Assembly (NCBI GenBank): GCA_029834535.1
Contig: JAQMWT010000074.1
Location: forward strand, 148,980-212,979
Direction of reading: 5' to 3'
Length of the DNA: 64,000 nt
Source of the DNA: Chrysophaeum taylorii
Taxonomy: Eukaryota; Sar; Pelagophyceae; Pelagomonadales; Pelagomonadaceae
Part shown: in pieces, positions 1-10,603 of the stretch
How the letters are laid out: every line of letters starts with the position of its first letter
Numbering within the stretch: position 1 is the first letter of the stretch
Program-made: the position numbers and the translations under genes
Notes under the pieces: generated by a model
Told to the model about the DNA's origin: nothing
Seen by the model: the letters and a program-made list of their open reading frames with translations, nothing else
Databases searched by the model: none

Positions 1-1239
1 CGCCTCCAAGTTTGACGACCATACACATGCTTCAACAACACGCGACCACTCGCAGTCCGCAAACAAGGCCTGCGCAAAGACAGCGCGTAGACTGCGTTGT
101 TTCGTTCGTCGAAGTCGCCCAAGATGATTGATTATTCGGATGATGCACCTTAATTAAGAGTACAGCGAACGATCCTAGTTCGTCATCTCGGATGATGTTC
201 TTGCGGATGTCCAAAAAAAAGCATATGCCGAGTAGAGAGAGCCGCCTGACCTGCCCTCCCCTCCCCTCCCCTCCCCTCCCCTCCAGGGAGCCCTTTATGA
301 GGACTAGCTGGATCTTCGTCGGCACGAAGGTTCCGAGAGCAGGCGTGCCTTTTACAACACACGTGACAATATTGTCTCTACTTGCGCATCACAACGACCA
401 CCAAGCACACAAAAGCGGCAGCCGTAGTATCTTTGTATCTTGCGCTTGAACGACGACAGCGCTGTCGCGAAGCTGTAGACCATGTTGTTGTACTCGAACG
501 AACATCAGATGCTGCTGCTGCTGCTGCTGCTGCTTTAAGTCGGCCTCGCGAACACACATGCTGAACTTGGCATCTTTGGTTATTAGGTCGAGTAAACTGG
601 ACAAAAATCCTCGTATTTGTGCGCTCTGAGCTGCGACAGCGTTTTACGCGGCGATCTCTCATAGTCGTTTACCACCTTCGTCTGGGCGCGCGACTTCTTT
701 TTTTCTTTCTCGGCGTCGTGGTCAACCGACGTCGGCGTGTTACCACCACCACCACCACCACCACGCGACCCGAGCGACGACGAAACCCACATCGATACCG
801 TCCTCCTCGTCGTTCGTTTTTGAAAGTCAAGAAGGACGCTCCGGTTGCAAACTAGATTTTCCCATCATAAATAAATATCCTCAGCTCATCTCATCGGCGC
901 CGCAACTACGACAACCGTACTAGCCGGATCAATATCGTCGTTCTTCGCCGACTACTCGAAGCTACTGGACACGCGGTCGTCGACAATCGGAAGAAGCTCA
1001 CCGCGTCCGTCAAGGATGTAATACAACTTGATTCTCCTTGCCGCAGATCTCAAGGAGCTGGAAGGATTCGTGACGACGACTGAAGACAGCTGGACCGATG
1101 GAGAACCTATCGATCAGCTTAGTAGTGGTCCAACCCTCGAATTTCTCCGATATTAAACGTTGCCGCCGACACATCTATTAAGAAGGTCGGGCTAGCCGTT
1201 CGGGCCGTGCTGTTATAGGGCCGCCGGCGACGCATGACT
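1..1239. other. Non-genic stretch with microsatellites
   Basis: I see no supportable gene here: every reading frame is short and none carries a recognisable motif. The stretch holds a CCCCT pentanucleotide run at about 254-284, a GCT run at 511-534 and an ACC run at 742-763. The last part, from about 1050, may be an extension of the decayed dispersed repeat that follows, but similarity to its partner at 32.6-32.8 kb is too weak to call by eye. Confidence 0.5.
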
Positions 1240-2205
1240 ATTGAGGACTGGAGCCCCATCGCGCATCTTCGCGCTCGTTGAAGCTCGGAACGCGAACGAA
1301 AGGAAGCACCGCGGGGTTCGACGGACTTTCGAAGAGGCTCCTAGAACATTGTGTAGATTGGAAAAGAACTCGACGAGTGAATACCTTTCTCGAGGATCTC
1401 AAAATCGATACCTGCGTCGAGGAGGAGGCCAAGAGGAAAGCGCGGGCTGATAGATCAAGACGTGAACAAAACAAGTCGAGGAAACCACGAGGTCCGACTG
1501 CCAAGTGGGAGGCTTCATCTCCAAACTGAAGGCGACGGCCCGCCGACATGGTTCGCGTCTATACCGCAACAAGCTATAGCTGAAACGGGACACACTTCAG
1601 CAGTTACCGAAGCGCAACACCTCGAAAACAAGTTGTTCCACAGTTGTGGAATGGTAGAGGGGAGTGCGATGAATTGATCTCGACTGCTCGGGACATTTAT
1701 TTATGCATAAAAAAAATATATTTTATATCTGGAAAGCCGTTGCGCGTAGTTCGCCGCCCCACCGAATCCAGTCGGCAATGATGCCTTGGGATCAAAGTGG
1801 AAAAGTGCTCGCTGTTTGCGTAGGCTGAATTAGTCAAGGCTGCTCCTCCGAGAGGCAGCGCGTATTGGAGTTGATGCAACCAACCGGAGCCAACGCTGCT
1901 TTCACGAATGAGGCGACGCAAAAAAACAAGAGTCATTGCGGTCTCCTAGGTGACGACAGTCGTAGTGACAACTCTCGAAGGCCGCGGCTGCTCCGCAAGC
2001 GAGCGAACTTCCTCTCTATGCCTAAAACAGAATGGTTTCGTTTCGCCAAGGAAAATTTGCGTTCGAGGAGGCAAGCGAGTGGACGCGCTTCTCATTATTA
2101 AGATCCGGGCAGATTCCATGATTATTACATGTTCGGAAGTAAAACGCAGCGCGACTCGAACTGAGGCGCGCGAGGAACGTGTGTTCCGACGACAAACTGA
2201 CAAAA
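1240..2205 (+). repeat. Decayed dispersed repeat, copy A (partner at 32.8-34.3 kb)
   Basis: Several blocks match, in the same order and orientation, the region 32790-34290. The blocks include GAGGACTGG near 1241 (32796), CCGACATGGTTCGCGTCT near 1544 (33447), GATGCAACC...GGAGCCAACGCTG near 1873 (33827), AGATCCGGGCAGATT near 2101 (34110) and GCGAGGAACGTGTGTTCC near 2168 (34195). Spacing between blocks differs, so both copies carry indels. The frames are broken in both, so this is probably a relic of a mobile element whose type I cannot name. Confidence 0.6.
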
Positions 2206-4470
2206 AAAAATCGCGGGCCGTTAAAGTCTATTATTATTTTGTCCTCGCATACTCGGCGATCATGATTTTTCAGCGATGATGATGACGATGAAGGAAGACG
2301 ACAACTTCAGACTGAGAGTGTAATCAAAACAATATGATGTATTTGCTCACCACCTCACGGTGTGCGTAACTCGAAACGTCGAAGAAATAGGCGAGAGGAC
2401 ATGGCGTCACTTCTACCACCTTTCCTCCACACTCCAAACTCTGATCTGCCCCCGACTTTATCCGTCGAGTGAACTCCCTCCCTAGCGTCCACAATTAGCT
2501 GCTCGCGGCAACAACTTCAAGCGCGAAGTATCGAAAAGCTTCAGTAACTGCAGATGCAGACCGAACACAGATTGGCCGCGAACTCGAACTCGAGCCCTGG
2601 GTTCGTAGCTTGCTTAAACAGGCAAGCTTGAACAAAGAGATGCGGCTCATCAAGAGTGCCGCAAAACGTAAACACACCGCTTTGAACACGACATCGGGAG
2701 CCTGGCGCGCGATCTTGCCGGAAGTTCGCAGAAGAGGCTCTCTACGAGCACGAAAGGCGGCGACGAGGACCTGAGACGCGGCGAAAGAAAAAGAGGAACA
2801 AGGACCGAGCGAGAGGACGTCTTGACGGGCATGTCTTCGGCGCCGGACTCTTCAACCTAGTTGCCATCATCATCGGGAGGGGAGTATCGTGGTCGCCAGC
2901 AGCGTTTGGTTGCGAAATTTGCGGCCAAAGACGGTCGATGCAAACATCGAGTTTCTTCTTTCAGATCGGACAACAACCTGGGGACCACCGAGCAAAGCGA
3001 CATCTTGGTCAACGGCTTCGTGAATACCTCGAAGATTCGTGAGCGGGGTTTGCGCGCAGCCAAGTTCGATTGCGTTATATCCTGCTTCGCCTCGTCGATT
3101 TGAGCTTGGTGTTTCTGCCACGTAGCTGATGATTCGTCACTTTTGGCAAGCGCTCTTGTTGAGCATCGGCGACGCGACCTCCGCGGGCGTCGTCTACCGG
3201 GTGTTTGCATCCGCCAAGTGCCTGGCTTCCAAGTCGTATCAAAAATCCACGGATGCTCGCGGTCGTGGTCCATACGATTCGATTCTGATGCGGACACAAC
3301 ATTCGCGTCCGCGAGCTTCCTTGCCATGGTCCTCCGACTGACGCCGCACGACTTGGCCGTTGTCGTGCATTACCCGCGTCAAACTGCCTTCCTTCGTTTG
3401 GAATGACCACTGGCGCCCAAGGCAATAGCTCTCGTCGACGACACCATCGGGTTAATTAATTGCGGATCGCGATCCCTCGCGGAGCCACGGTACGAGATCC
3501 CGTACGTCAACTTCAAGCACAAGATCCCGTCCCGTGGAGGAAGCAGCCTTGGTGTCGAAGTCTTGTGTGGTTTTTCTTCTTCCAGCCGTCACCTTCTACG
3601 CGCTTTCGTGTCACGACAACGTCATACGCAGCTCTCGAACGAGGTCCGACCGCAACAAACAATTTTTGTTTTGGAGCTTCAGTTATTAATTAATTAATTA
3701 ATTATTATCATCATCGATGGTCGCCGACGAGCAGCAGGCCTCCCGCGAAACTCTCAAGGACCGGGAGTCGTCCAAAACCATATGGCGTCGACGCCGAACT
3801 TCTCCGAAAGGAGCCTGCGAGCAGGCAGTGCATTTCTCGAACCGCTGGGCAGCAGAGCTGTGCGACCACAATACTCTGGTATATTTACCCCGGGGTCAGT
3901 CAGTCAGTCAGTCAGTCAGTCAGTCAGTCATACCAGCCGCTGGAACCCCGGGGTCACGCAGCGCGTCGACGGCTTCGTCTTCGGCTTGCGAGACGTGCCG
4001 CACACGTCCAAAAAAAGCGCCGGGCGTGAATCGCCAGCGGTTGGCGCGTCACCGAGGTCAATCACGGCAGCCCAGCTCGGCCGCATCTCGTAGTAAGTAA
4101 TGTCGGGCAGCCCCACCCAGACCGTCCACGTTCAGCAGGTCCTCGCCCTCCATCCCGCGGGGCAGCAGAACGCATACGGTCTGGGCGGCGACCCCACTTC
4201 TGAACGTTGTGCGGACGACGACGCCCACCAGGAAAACTTGGCCTCAAGATTTGGGCCTCGAGCTACGATTGCGAGCTCGCTCGGTGTCTGGCTCGAAGAC
4301 GACCGATGGTTCCTCTCCGTCGTTGTCTGCTGCCCGCCCGGCCGCCCGATAAGGTCACTCGCTGCAGTGCCTTTGTGTGGCGAGCGAGCCATAGACGTCG
4401 CTGTCGTCTTGACACTTTTCGAGGTCGTTCGTGTTAAGAAGCTTCCCACATCGGTCGCTCGCTCGCTCGC
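2206..4470. other. Non-genic stretch; simple repeats
   Basis: Overlapping minus-strand frames at 2857-3425 run to 156 codons but change frame repeatedly and match no family I recognise. An ATTA run lies at about 3684-3703. A CAGT run at 3896-3930 sits between two copies of the 12-mer ACCCCGGGGTCA (3887-3898 and 3945-3956). A CGCT run lies at about 4455-4474. Confidence 0.45.
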
Positions 4471-4474
4471 TCGC

Positions 4475-4485
4475 TACATAAAAGG
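4475..4485 (+). promoter_or_regulatory. Possible TATA-like element upstream of the GH26-like gene
   Basis: TACATAAAAGG lies about 42 bp before the ATG at 4527, right after a CGCT microsatellite. It resembles a TATA box in composition. The short distance to the start codon would give a very short leader, so the assignment is tentative. Confidence 0.25.
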
Positions 4486-4526
4486 TTTAGGAATCTAAAA
4501 ATTCTGGATTTCTGCAAGCGCAAGCT

Positions 4527-5393
4527 ATGATCGTCGGCATCGGACAGGATTACTGGAGCGTCAGCAATTACAGCGCTGTTTTTGGACTCCCGGATGTGGT
4601 CATGTCCTACACGAGTCTTCGCAATCTGAGCGGATTGTTCGAACCAATAAATTATGGAAGCGGCCGCGAATACGCCGGGGCGACATACGGTGACCTCGGA
4701 AAACCGCACACTATTCAACTCGGTCTGTGGCTGGTTGGAGACCTCGAGGCAGTCATAGCGGGTGCCCTCGACGCCCGCATCGAAGAGCTCGCGTCGTTTT
4801 GCCGCCAAACGCGAGTCTACCTCCGTATTGGGTACGAGTGCGACAATCCGGAAAATTCTTACGAGCCGGAGCTATTTAAAACTGCCTATCGCCGAATCGC
4901 CGAAAAAGTTGATGCGGAGACCGTTTTCCATGCCTATGGCTTTGGTTTCGAGAGGTTTTGGCCGGGCGATGACGTTGTCGACTGGTGTGGCGTGTCGTTG
5001 TTCCGGCAACCATTCGATTCGTTCGGACCGGCACAGGCCGTGGCCGATTTTTGTAAGGGTAAGAATCTCATGATTGCCGAGAGCACGCCCTTTGGGATTG
5101 GGCTCACGGCCCCGCGCGCCTCCATCCTCAACACGTGGTTTTTGCCCGTCCTCGATTTCGTGGAAGCCTACGACGTCAAGCTCTGGTGCTACATCAACTG
5201 CGACTGGGACGCCCAGCCCATGTGGCAGGGCCAGGGCTGGGGCGACACTCGAATCGAGACCGACCCCCGCCTTTCCGCCTTCTGGGCGAACCACGTCCTT
5301 CCCCACCCTTCTCTAAACCCGCGCTCCCACCTCTGGCTCTATTTTTTCGTTTTCATCCTCCTTTCCCTCGCCTGTTTTTCCTCTGCGCGCTAA
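4527..5393 (+). CDS. GH26-like glycoside hydrolase with C-terminal hydrophobic tail
   Basis: The 288-residue product resembles the GH26 branch of clan-A (TIM-barrel) glycoside hydrolases, enzymes that usually cleave beta-mannan or related beta-glycans. Landmarks in order are IGQDYWSV near residue 5, a YTSLRNLSGL block (28-37), YLRIGYE (98-104) with E104 as candidate acid/base, WPGDDVVDWCGVSLF (145-159), MIAESTPFG (182-190) with E185 as candidate nucleophile, and YINCDWDAQPMW...WGDTRIE near the end of the barrel. Residues 268-284 form a hydrophobic segment followed by a very short tail, which could be a tail anchor or GPI-type signal. No signal peptide precedes the catalytic domain, which starts at once after the Met, so an upstream exon or an alternative export route is possible. 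The family call is from motif recognition; the substrate is unknown. It has no obvious functional neighbour. Confidence 0.75.
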   Translation: MIVGIGQDYWSVSNYSAVFGLPDVVMSYTSLRNLSGLFEPINYGSGREYAGATYGDLGKPHTIQLGLWLVGDLEAVIAGALDARIEELASFCRQTRVYLRIGYECDNPENSYEPELFKTAYRRIAEKVDAETVFHAYGFGFERFWPGDDVVDWCGVSLFRQPFDSFGPAQAVADFCKGKNLMIAESTPFGIGLTAPRASILNTWFLPVLDFVEAYDVKLWCYINCDWDAQPMWQGQGWGDTRIETDPRLSAFWANHVLPHPSLNPRSHLWLYFFVFILLSLACFSSAR

Positions 5394-7203
5394 TAATTTC
5401 TTCTTCTATACGACAACAACAACAACGTGGGCCTTCTCACTATACTAGAAGGTGTCGCGCTCGGGAGACCACTTACTCCTCCTCGAGGGCCTCCGTCGTG
5501 GACTGAATGAATATGCGGCGGACCTCTTTTGGTGAGTGGGATCGACCAAGCCCGAGCGAGGGGGCCTGCCATCCTTCTTCTTCTTCTTCTAGACCGACCT
5601 CAGGAAGAAGACGGTTAAGCAAGCTGCCACGTACTGCGATGCCTCGTTCAGTCAGAGGAGTCAGGATCCCGTGGTTGAAGAAGACAGACAGACAGACAGA
5701 CAGACGGACAGACGGACGGACAGACGGACGGACGTCCTGGCGGTTCAAGCCCGCGGTCGTCTGCTGCTGCTGCTGGGCACATGAGCGTCGTGTGGCCCGG
5801 GATCATGTAGTAGCTGCGAGACTAGCGGCGGGTTTTTGCTGTTAGGTCTCTCCTCGCTAACTCACCCCCGCCAATCATCTAAGCTGCTTTGATCAGCGCA
5901 CATTTAAGTCCTTACTCCTAAACCACTACCGTGCGTCAGCAAGAGCTGAAAAGAGGAGTTTGTTCATTGCCCGGGTCGAATTTCGACGCGGGCGCACGCT
6001 TTATTATACTCAGACCCGTTCCTAACCGGGGGCTTGTCCTTACTTTTGATTCGATTTTTTGGACGCAAAAATACGGAGTCATTCTTCAACCACAGACCCT
6101 TATTTTAGAGATATTCGGTACGTGCGCCTCCGTGGTCGCCATTGGTACGGAGCGACTCCAATCTCGGGCCGACGCGGTCCCGGACTGATGACTGGGGCGC
6201 GTGGATGTCCAGGACGTCGGACTGATTAGGGTGACAATGAGGGCCGAAGACTTCGAGCTTGAGGGTCGACAAGAGCTCGAATACCTGGCCGCCGACAATG
6301 CGGATAACGGCCCCCCACTAGTCCGCGGTCGAGGCGTTGCGCGTCGCGCTCAGCCAGAGCCACGAGCGCAAGCCGCAGATCGCACGGAAGCTGCATCTAC
6401 TGGCCGGCGTGACCGAAGCGCGCGACGTTGTCCTCGGTGAAGCCCGACGCGATCACCACGTCGAAGAGGACGATTCGCACCGCGAGACGCCGCGGGCGTC
6501 TCGAACGTCACTCTTAGGAGCGGATCGCGGTGACGCCAACAACAAACGCGCGCGACGCACACGAGCGACAACCACCTTTGTACGCGAACAACGACGCCCG
6601 GCGCGAGCGCAGCTGCGCCTGCGGCGCGAGGGGCGGCGAGCAACGCCCGCGCAGCGCGGGTATGGCACGAGCGGCGCCGGGCGCAACGGGACATCCGCAA
6701 CGGATCGAGGACTGCTGGAGCGGCGCGAGCAGCGACGCGAAACGGCGGCTCGAGCGTGCAGCTGCGGTACGGGGCGCGACACGCGGCGCTCAACGCCCAC
6801 GGCACGCGAAGAGCGGAAATGAAGTTCAATCGCAGTTCCGAAAGCGCTCTAGAACGGCGCTGCGGCGCCTTTCTGCTTACCGAGAGCGCCTTCTGAGTGC
6901 TTCTGTGCCGACCTCATCGAAGCCATCCTCTTCGGCGCCGTCGTCGTTGTCGTCGACCGGCTCGCACACCGTCGTACACCTTCGCCTCGTACCGATCAAC
7001 GGGGGTGTACAGTAGTAGTAACTAACTTTCGTACACAAAATCTTATATATCATATCCGTCTTTTTATTGGACGAGAGACGCTGTGCGGCGAAGCCGCTGG
7101 AGCTGCCCCAGCTCGGAGCTAGTCGCCAGTAGCCGGCGTCTCTGACGGCCAACAGCACCTCCTAGCACGGCCACCCCTTACTAGCGGTTCCGAGAGGCTT
7201 CGA
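5394..7203. other. Non-genic stretch; GACA/GACG microsatellite and GC-rich tract
   Basis: A (GACA)/(GACG) run occupies about 5682-5735. From about 6330 to 6830 the sequence is strongly GC-rich, with open frames on both strands up to about 160 codons. Their composition is arginine- and alanine-rich with no motif, as expected when GC-rich sequence lacks stops. I call no gene here. Confidence 0.45.
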
Positions 7204-7848
7204 ATGGATATGAGCGACGTTATCGACGGCGCCGAAGAGGCCGCTGCGGTTGAGGGTGCACTGGCTGGAACGGAGCCGGTCGGCATCGACTTGGACGTTA
7301 ACGATCTCGTGTACCGCATCTGTCGTTTAGCCCCGAGGGGGCGCTGGTTGGCGCTCGACGATGACTTCTACGGCCCCCACTTCACGTAGGCCATCGGCGT
7401 CGACTTTGGCGTCGTACACCGCGTCTGCGAGAAGCACGACTGGCTTGAAGAGTTCTTCGTCCGATTCGCTGATGGCTCGAGGTTCTTCCACCGCCCGAGA
7501 AGCACGCTGGCGCGGGTTGTGAGCAGGGAGGAGGTCGACCAATACCTCTCCAGGGCTAGGATTTCGCTGACGCCGCAGCTGAGCAACGGGATCGCAAGCG
7601 CCTGCAATTTGCCATCGGGAAGGTCAGATGGCTGATCGTCGACCCAACTCGTTCGTCGGCGCAACTTATCTGTCCGGGTGACCAGATTCCACTTCGCAAC
7701 TCCCAATACCGCACGGCTGCTCTGCGCAAAGGCTGGGCCGCCCTTGGGGGGCCGCCGAGGAGCGTCAGAACCATCGACGAGCTCATCAACGAGAATGCCA
7801 GCGGACTCTATGGCCGGCCGGCACCCGAATTTAGGATGGCATGAGATC
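7204..7848 (+). pseudogene. Decayed protein-coding remnant, family unknown
   Basis: From ATG 7204 one frame reads 61 codons to a TAG at 7387-7389. It then continues in the same frame with protein-like sequence (CEKHDWLEEFFVRFADG) to about 7636. A shifted frame then carries QFAIGKVRWLIVDPTR and TIDELINENASGLYGRPAPE up to a TGA near 7848. One in-frame stop plus at least one frameshift suggests a dead gene, or a gene with small introns. I do not recognise the family. Confidence 0.4.
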
Positions 7849-8400
7849 GAGGATGAGGTGCCCGAGCCCTTGGATCTTGACCAAACTAACAACCGGCTTC
7901 GACGACGACGACGATGACGCCCCGTCTCCCGGGCCTATGCTCCACGAGCATAGCCGTGTCCTCCTCCTCGATCGAGGCGTTGATCTTTCGCCACTTCTCA
8001 CGCCCCGTCTCCCAGGCCTATGCTCCATGAGCGTAGCCATGTCCGCTTGTTCGATCGAGGCGTTGTTGATCTTTCGCCAATTCTCCTTCCCGTAAGAAGG
8101 GAGCGCCTCCTGGAAGAGAGGAATGAAGAAGTGAAAGAGGTATGGGCGGTGCTGGATGATGCTCTCCGAAACATGCTTGCGATTGTGTAGCTTGGGCCAA
8201 ACCAACGAGATGTTTTTTTTTTGAGCTTGCGAACTTCGTGCCAAAGCTGAACGCCGCCGTCGTGCTCGTTGTCTGCTGTGTCGTCGGATGCGACCAGTTC
8301 GCGGAGCCGCTCCGCCTCCTCCGCGTCGATTACGTCGTCCAGATCACCGTCGTCCATTACGGACGGCCCTGGAGATGCGAGCCGGCATGGCGCCGCCATG
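7849..8400 (-). pseudogene. Minus-strand coding remnant with 83-bp tandem duplication
   Basis: On the minus strand, frames at 8399-7998 and 8244-7831 share protein-like pieces such as KENWRKINNASIEQADMATL, but switch frame. The underlying DNA contains a near-perfect tandem duplication (7917-7999 and 8000-8085, with a 3-bp insertion in the second unit), which repeats the same coding piece out of frame. The family is not recognised. Confidence 0.35.
7917..8085. repeat. Tandem duplication, two units of about 83 bp
   Basis: Unit 1 begins ACGCCCCGTCTCCCGGGCC at 7917. Unit 2 begins ACGCCCCGTCTCCCAGGCC at 8000. Both end CTTTCGCCA(C/A)TTCTC. A few substitutions and one 3-bp indel separate them. Confidence 0.85.
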
Positions 8401-9839
8401 TACCCCGTGACAGCACGTTGCGTCAGAAATATACCGCAGATACTGTAAGCAATATCAAGTTAGGGTTCTACTAGAGTATCAGGGTATCGTTCTCCCCGCT
8501 GATTGGTAAGTGTTGGCTCGCATCGATCCAAAATAAGGGACCGTATCAAAAATAGTGGAGGGCTAACACAACCCCGGCCACTATTCTTTGATTCGGCCCC
8601 TTATTTTTTTTTTACATAAGCCAAAAATAATAAGCCTTAAGCCCCCGGGGTCTCAGTGTACGCCGCGGAGAAGACCGGGCATCGTGATCACTGGGCATGA
8701 TGTTCGTTCGCGCTTTCGAAGAAAGAAAGAAAGAAAGAAAGATGCCAAATTCGGAGAACTTGGCCGGCCAGTCTCTTTGTTGCTGTACTCGCCGCCAAAG
8801 CTGCGTGCAGCCACATGCCCCAGTCGCTGGTTGATGCCTTCCATGATGAACTCGACCTCTCGGCGACTTTCGAAAATCGGCACTCTACATCTCAGTATTG
8901 TTGCGTTTGGAAGGGAGTACGCAACAACAGCGCGATGATATCATGCGGTGGTGCGGGCCAACGAAAGCAGGAGGATGCGCCGAGCCTCTAGCAGGATGGA
9001 CCTCGGTTGTTTCGAGGAGGAGGAAAAGCCCGGCGCCGTTGCTCGGAAAGGCGCGGTCTCTTGGATTCAGGCGAGGGTGTGGCCACATAATTTTCCTGTG
9101 GGCGGCGAAGTGGATCTCGGCACCAGCTCGTACCCGCTTCCCGCGGTCACTGCTGCTGACCGGGTTCGCCGCGGTTCTGGCTGTGGCTCGCAGTGGGACG
9201 GGGTATGGCCGGAGGGGGCAGACGGAACGTCATCGATGATTTGGTTGACAGTCACGGTCTCCGCGTCGCGTGACGACAAGCCTGATGATCAATCACTCTC
9301 CGCCGACTCACCTTTCGGCGCCCCTCGTCTACAGACCCCCGTGATTCTGGACCGGCTCCTGTCGGCGGCCCGGCCTGGGAGAGAGGTTTACTTAGTTAGG
9401 TAGTGGCTCGAAAGGTCTTTTGATCTTCACGTCCACGGCGTCGAGGGCATCGTACATTGACTCAACCTAGGGCCCTAGTGTCGGCGTCTAGGAGCACGGG
9501 GCCTTGCTACGTAGGCGACAGAATCGACCGCGACGGCGAGCGCGTTCTTCAAGGCGAGACCAAGTTATGCTCGTATGGGCCCACGCGGATGGCCTCGATG
9601 AGTTGGTTGACCCTGTCTCGCTCAGCGAAGAAATCAACGGCATCCGCAGCGACTCGGCGCCGTAATTCGCTGGCGGTAACCCGTTCCGACGGTGGCGGCG
9701 GCGCTGGTGGCGGCGCGGCCTGTACAGATGTCTGCGGAGGTCGCCGGAGGTGCTAAACCGGCGACACAGTCCGAGAAGCGCGACTGGGTTGTCGCCTTTT
9801 GCTGCGGAGAGAATCTATCTCGTCGATCGAAAGCGTTGA
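8401..9839. other. Non-genic stretch
   Basis: A GAAA run lies at 8718-8742. Open frames (such as 8948-9403, +, 151 codons) show no motif and compete with equally long frames on other strands. Between about 9457 and 9855 the minus strand has pieces that could be downstream remains of the reverse-transcriptase relic next door, but I cannot support this. Confidence 0.4.
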
Positions 9840-10590
9840 CGATCGAGTAGCACACCGTCGACGCTGCGCTTCAGATGATGTATGAAGGCTCGTGTGGCCA
9901 CGCCCTGCACGACAGACTCGGTGTTACCCAGCATAAGGGCTTGCTCATCATCGGAGTCACCGCGGCGTCGTAGATGGTGGGTACCCTCGTTGAAGCTTCG
10001 TTGTCTGGAAGCAAAGGCAACGCGACCGCTCTGGCGGATCAACTCTTTTAGTTGACTCATACCGTAGGTGTTTAAACCTGAGCCGATAGGTCGAACGTCA
10101 GGTGCTTGGTTAGCGTCAGCGGCGCGTCGTTTTACCAACGGAATGAGGGTTACCGTGGTGGTGATGAAATAATACCAGTCAGGAAGAGCTCCACGAACGA
10201 ACAAGGTCTCAAAGGTCGTCGATTTTGTCCATCGCCGAGCGTGCCTTGACGTTGCTCGGGAAGGGCTGGGCGAAAACGGAGAGGAATTCATTGCGGCACT
10301 GGTCGGGGCCCACACCAGCCTTCGGCCGGAGCGTGCGGTAAGTTTCACGCAGGGCGACCGAGAGTGTGGCGAGCCCTTGCGGGTGGTTGGGGAAAGTGTG
10401 AAGGTCCTCCTTGCGAGCAGGATGTTTGGACACGAGTTGGCGCATGACGTCTGGGTGGCATGGGTCGGCGATGCCCAGGCTGGTGAGAATACGGCACGCC
10501 CGAGAGAGGTCGCCAGATTCAGCGAGTCGCAATGCACGAAGTGCATCCGCGTCATCGTCGGGGGCCGCCCGTGAGCGTACATGGGAGCGC
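9840..10590 (-). pseudogene. Reverse-transcriptase fragment of a non-LTR-type retroelement, frameshifted
   Basis: Reading the minus strand from 10590, one frame gives ALRLAESGDLSRACRILTSL and later KAGVGPDQCRNEFLSVFAQP. At about 10210 coding shifts frame and continues VRGALPDWYYF, VTLIPLVKRR and APDVRPIGSGL. The order (pre-RT helices, a GPDQ-type block, a 'LP.W....ipL.K' block, a 'vRPI..g' block) is the fingers region of LINE-like reverse transcriptases. The catalytic YxDD region is absent: the match fades by about 9840. The 5' side runs into Helitron-helicase repeat sequence at about 10600. It is a truncated, inactive relic, and the exact clade cannot be set by eye. Confidence 0.6.
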
Positions 10591-10603
10591 ACGCGAGTCA
10601 CGT

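Noticed and set aside
2857-3425. Minus-strand frames that loosely resemble a copia gag segment
   Set aside because: The similarity rests on a few residues across three frames. No zinc knuckle, LTR or conserved spacing supports it.
6337-6829. Long overlapping frames on both strands in the GC-rich tract
   Set aside because: Arginine/alanine-rich composition on every frame and no motif. High GC removes stop codons, so open frames are expected by chance.
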